Assembly (NCBI RefSeq): GCF_003350535.1
Contig: NZ_QQBB01000004.1
Span: 417,384 to 481,383 of the forward strand
DNA length: 64,000 nt
DNA from: Microvirga subterranea
GTDB taxonomy: Bacteria; Pseudomonadota; Alphaproteobacteria; Rhizobiales; Beijerinckiaceae
Reading direction: 5' to 3'
Shown: positions 62,976 to 64,000 of the stretch, one piece after another
How positions within the stretch are numbered: position 1 is the first letter of the stretch
Layout: each line of letters opens with the position of its first letter
The notes under the pieces: model-generated
Told to the model about the DNA's origin: nothing
The model's input: the letters and a program-made list of their open reading frames with translations, nothing else
Database searches by the model: none
Translations under genes and position numbers: made by a program

Positions 62976-63476
62976 ATGATGAGAACCACCGGCTTGGCAT
63001 TCGCATTCGTCGCCCTCTCGGGAAGCTGCGCACTGGCGCAGACACCCCGGTTGCTCGCATCGTATGACAGCTGGAGTGCCTGGACCTTCCAGGAGGGTAG
63101 AACCAAGGTTTGCTACATTTACTCCGATGCTGTCTCGAAGAAACCCGAAACGCTCGACCATGGCAGGGTCGGGTTCTCCGTGAGGCGCCATTCGGACGGG
63201 AAGGTCCGAACCGAAGCAGGCTTTCTCGCGGGCTATCCGTTCGGGCCAAGAGCGATCGAAGTCAGGGTCGATGGGAAGACCTTCACTATGATCCCGCGCG
63301 GCAGGAATGCATGGTTGCGGCGCGAGAAGCGTGAAACCGAGTTCCTGCAGGCGCTCCTGAAAGGACGGGCGATGACCGTGGAGGCTGTCTCGGCGCGAGG
63401 CAACAAGACCAGCTATCGCTTTTCACTGGCAGGCGTGACTGCCGCTATGCGCAAGGCCCGCCAGTCCTGCCCCTGA
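62976..63476 (+). CDS. Invasion-associated locus B (IalB)-like secreted protein
   Basis: A 166-residue protein with a signal peptide (MMRTTGLAFAFVALSGSCALAQ) and an IalB-type domain: SWSAWTFQEGRTKVCYIYSDAVSKKP, FSVRRHSDGKVRTEAGFLAGYPF and FTMIPRGRNAWLRREKRETEFLQALLKGRAMTVEAVSARGNKTSYRFSLAGVTAAM. IalB proteins are periplasmic or envelope-associated; in Bartonella they aid erythrocyte invasion, but non-pathogens carry them too. ATG 62979 is an alternative start. One Cys pair (CYI, QSC) is conserved. Confidence 0.88.
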   Translation: MMRTTGLAFAFVALSGSCALAQTPRLLASYDSWSAWTFQEGRTKVCYIYSDAVSKKPETLDHGRVGFSVRRHSDGKVRTEAGFLAGYPFGPRAIEVRVDGKTFTMIPRGRNAWLRREKRETEFLQALLKGRAMTVEAVSARGNKTSYRFSLAGVTAAMRKARQSCP

Positions 63477-63596
63477 GGCGAGGAGACCGAGACTCGGCGC
63501 GCATACTTTGCTCTCCCGCCTCACGCACCGTCTCCTCTGGTCAGCGGCACGGCTGAGCCTATTTCCTTCCAAAGCCGTCTCTCGGAGGAAGGAACC

Positions 63597-64000
63597 ATGG
63601 GTCTTAGCCGCCGCACCTTCATCCTCGGAATCCCGGCAGCCGCCGGAGCATCGAGCCTGCTTCCCACGACCGGGTTCGCGCAGCCGTTCGGAGGAAGATC
63701 GACCTACGAAGCCATTTACGGCCCCGTCGGCAACGACCTTTATCCAGTGCCCGGGGTCAACCTCACGCGGATCAATCCGGCCTATCTTCGCAAGCTGGTG
63801 CCTTACGATACGCCTGAGGCGCCCGGCACCATCGTGATCGATACCGGGGCCCGCTATCTCTACCACGTGCAGGATGGCGGGCTTGCCATGCGGTATGGCG
63901 TCGGCGTGGGCCGCACCGGCTTCAGCTGGTCCGGAACCGCGATGATCGGCGACAAGCAGGAATGGCCGGATTGGTATCCGCCGAAGGAGATGTTCAGCCG
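63597..64000 (+). CDS. L,D-transpeptidase (YkuD), N-terminal part
   Basis: The first 134 residues of a gene running off the window. A Tat-like signal (LSRRTFILGIPAAAGASSLLP) is followed by YGPVGNDLYPVPGVNLTRINPAYLRKLVPYDTPEAPGTIVIDTGARYLYHVQDGGLAMRYGVGVGRTGFSWSGTAMIG, the start of a YkuD domain as in ErfK/YbiS family members of Rhizobiales. It forms 3-3 cross-links or anchors outer-membrane proteins to peptidoglycan. The catalytic Cys lies beyond the window end. GGAGGAAGG precedes the ATG. Confidence 0.9.
   Translation, partial: MGLSRRTFILGIPAAAGASSLLPTTGFAQPFGGRSTYEAIYGPVGNDLYPVPGVNLTRINPAYLRKLVPYDTPEAPGTIVIDTGARYLYHVQDGGLAMRYGVGVGRTGFSWSGTAMIGDKQEWPDWYPPKEMFS

Noticed and set aside
1-64000. 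CRISPR arrays, IS elements or prophage genes.
   Set aside because: No regularly spaced direct repeats, transposases, integrases or phage structural genes were seen anywhere in the window.

Overview
The window looks like a chromosomal segment of a GC-rich alphaproteobacterium of the Hyphomicrobiales (Rhizobiales), plausibly a Microvirga/Methylobacteriaceae-type soil organism. This rests on gene content (DUF6894, IalB-like, PRC-barrel and DUF1328 small proteins, many TRAP transporters, the rhizobial GCAAAACCGGTTCCCACTTTTGC-type intergenic palindrome) and codon style. No database search was possible, so the genus is an inference.

Layout. 1-13.9 kb is ordinary chromosomal housekeeping and envelope material: the lepA 3' end, a DUF6894 protein, two short-chain dehydrogenases, arsC, two murein hydrolases, a solitary TRAP binding protein, DUF1328, a RecD-like helicase coupled to a DMT exporter, a histone-H1-like Lys/Ala/Ser-rich protein, a PRC-barrel protein and msrA. 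At 14.1 kb lies tRNA-Ser(GGA), followed by about 2.5 kb of lower-GC DNA with one unrecognised 382-aa gene and no other convincing gene.

16.7-27.3 kb is a self-contained selenocysteine locus: selD on +, and on - the operon fdoG(Sec)-fdoH-fdoI-fdhE-selA-selB-selC. The formate dehydrogenase alpha subunit is interrupted by an in-frame UGA (Sec200) followed by a SECIS-like hairpin. The selB reading frame runs straight through the tRNA-Sec gene. Two stress/envelope-type genes follow, then a complete branched-chain amino-acid type ABC transporter (livF-G-M-H plus binding protein, 28.9-33.6 kb) and an orphan Bug-family binding protein.

35.3-55.5 kb is a catabolic region. A LysR regulator precedes galD-galB-galC, a DUF1932 dehydrogenase and a type I extradiol dioxygenase (+ strand). 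Converging on it is a shikimate/quinate operon (- strand: shikimate dehydrogenase, TRAP Q-M-P, 3-dehydroshikimate dehydratase, second TRAP P), with a divergent TetR regulator and aroQ. Together these could take quinate/shikimate to protocatechuate and then through 4-oxalomesaconate to pyruvate and oxaloacetate, though a PDC hydrolase and a canonical protocatechuate 4,5-dioxygenase are not visible. Next is a pectin/uronate operon (TRAP P-Q-M, kduI, kduD, kdgF-like cupin) with a divergent GntR regulator.

56.3-64 kb holds tRNA-Trp, a lone receiver protein, a PAS-GAF-PAS/pseudo-receiver/LuxR-HTH gene split by an in-frame TGA, a GAF-PAS-PAS-GGDEF-EAL protein, a hypothetical protein, an IalB-like secreted protein and the start of an L,D-transpeptidase that runs off the window.
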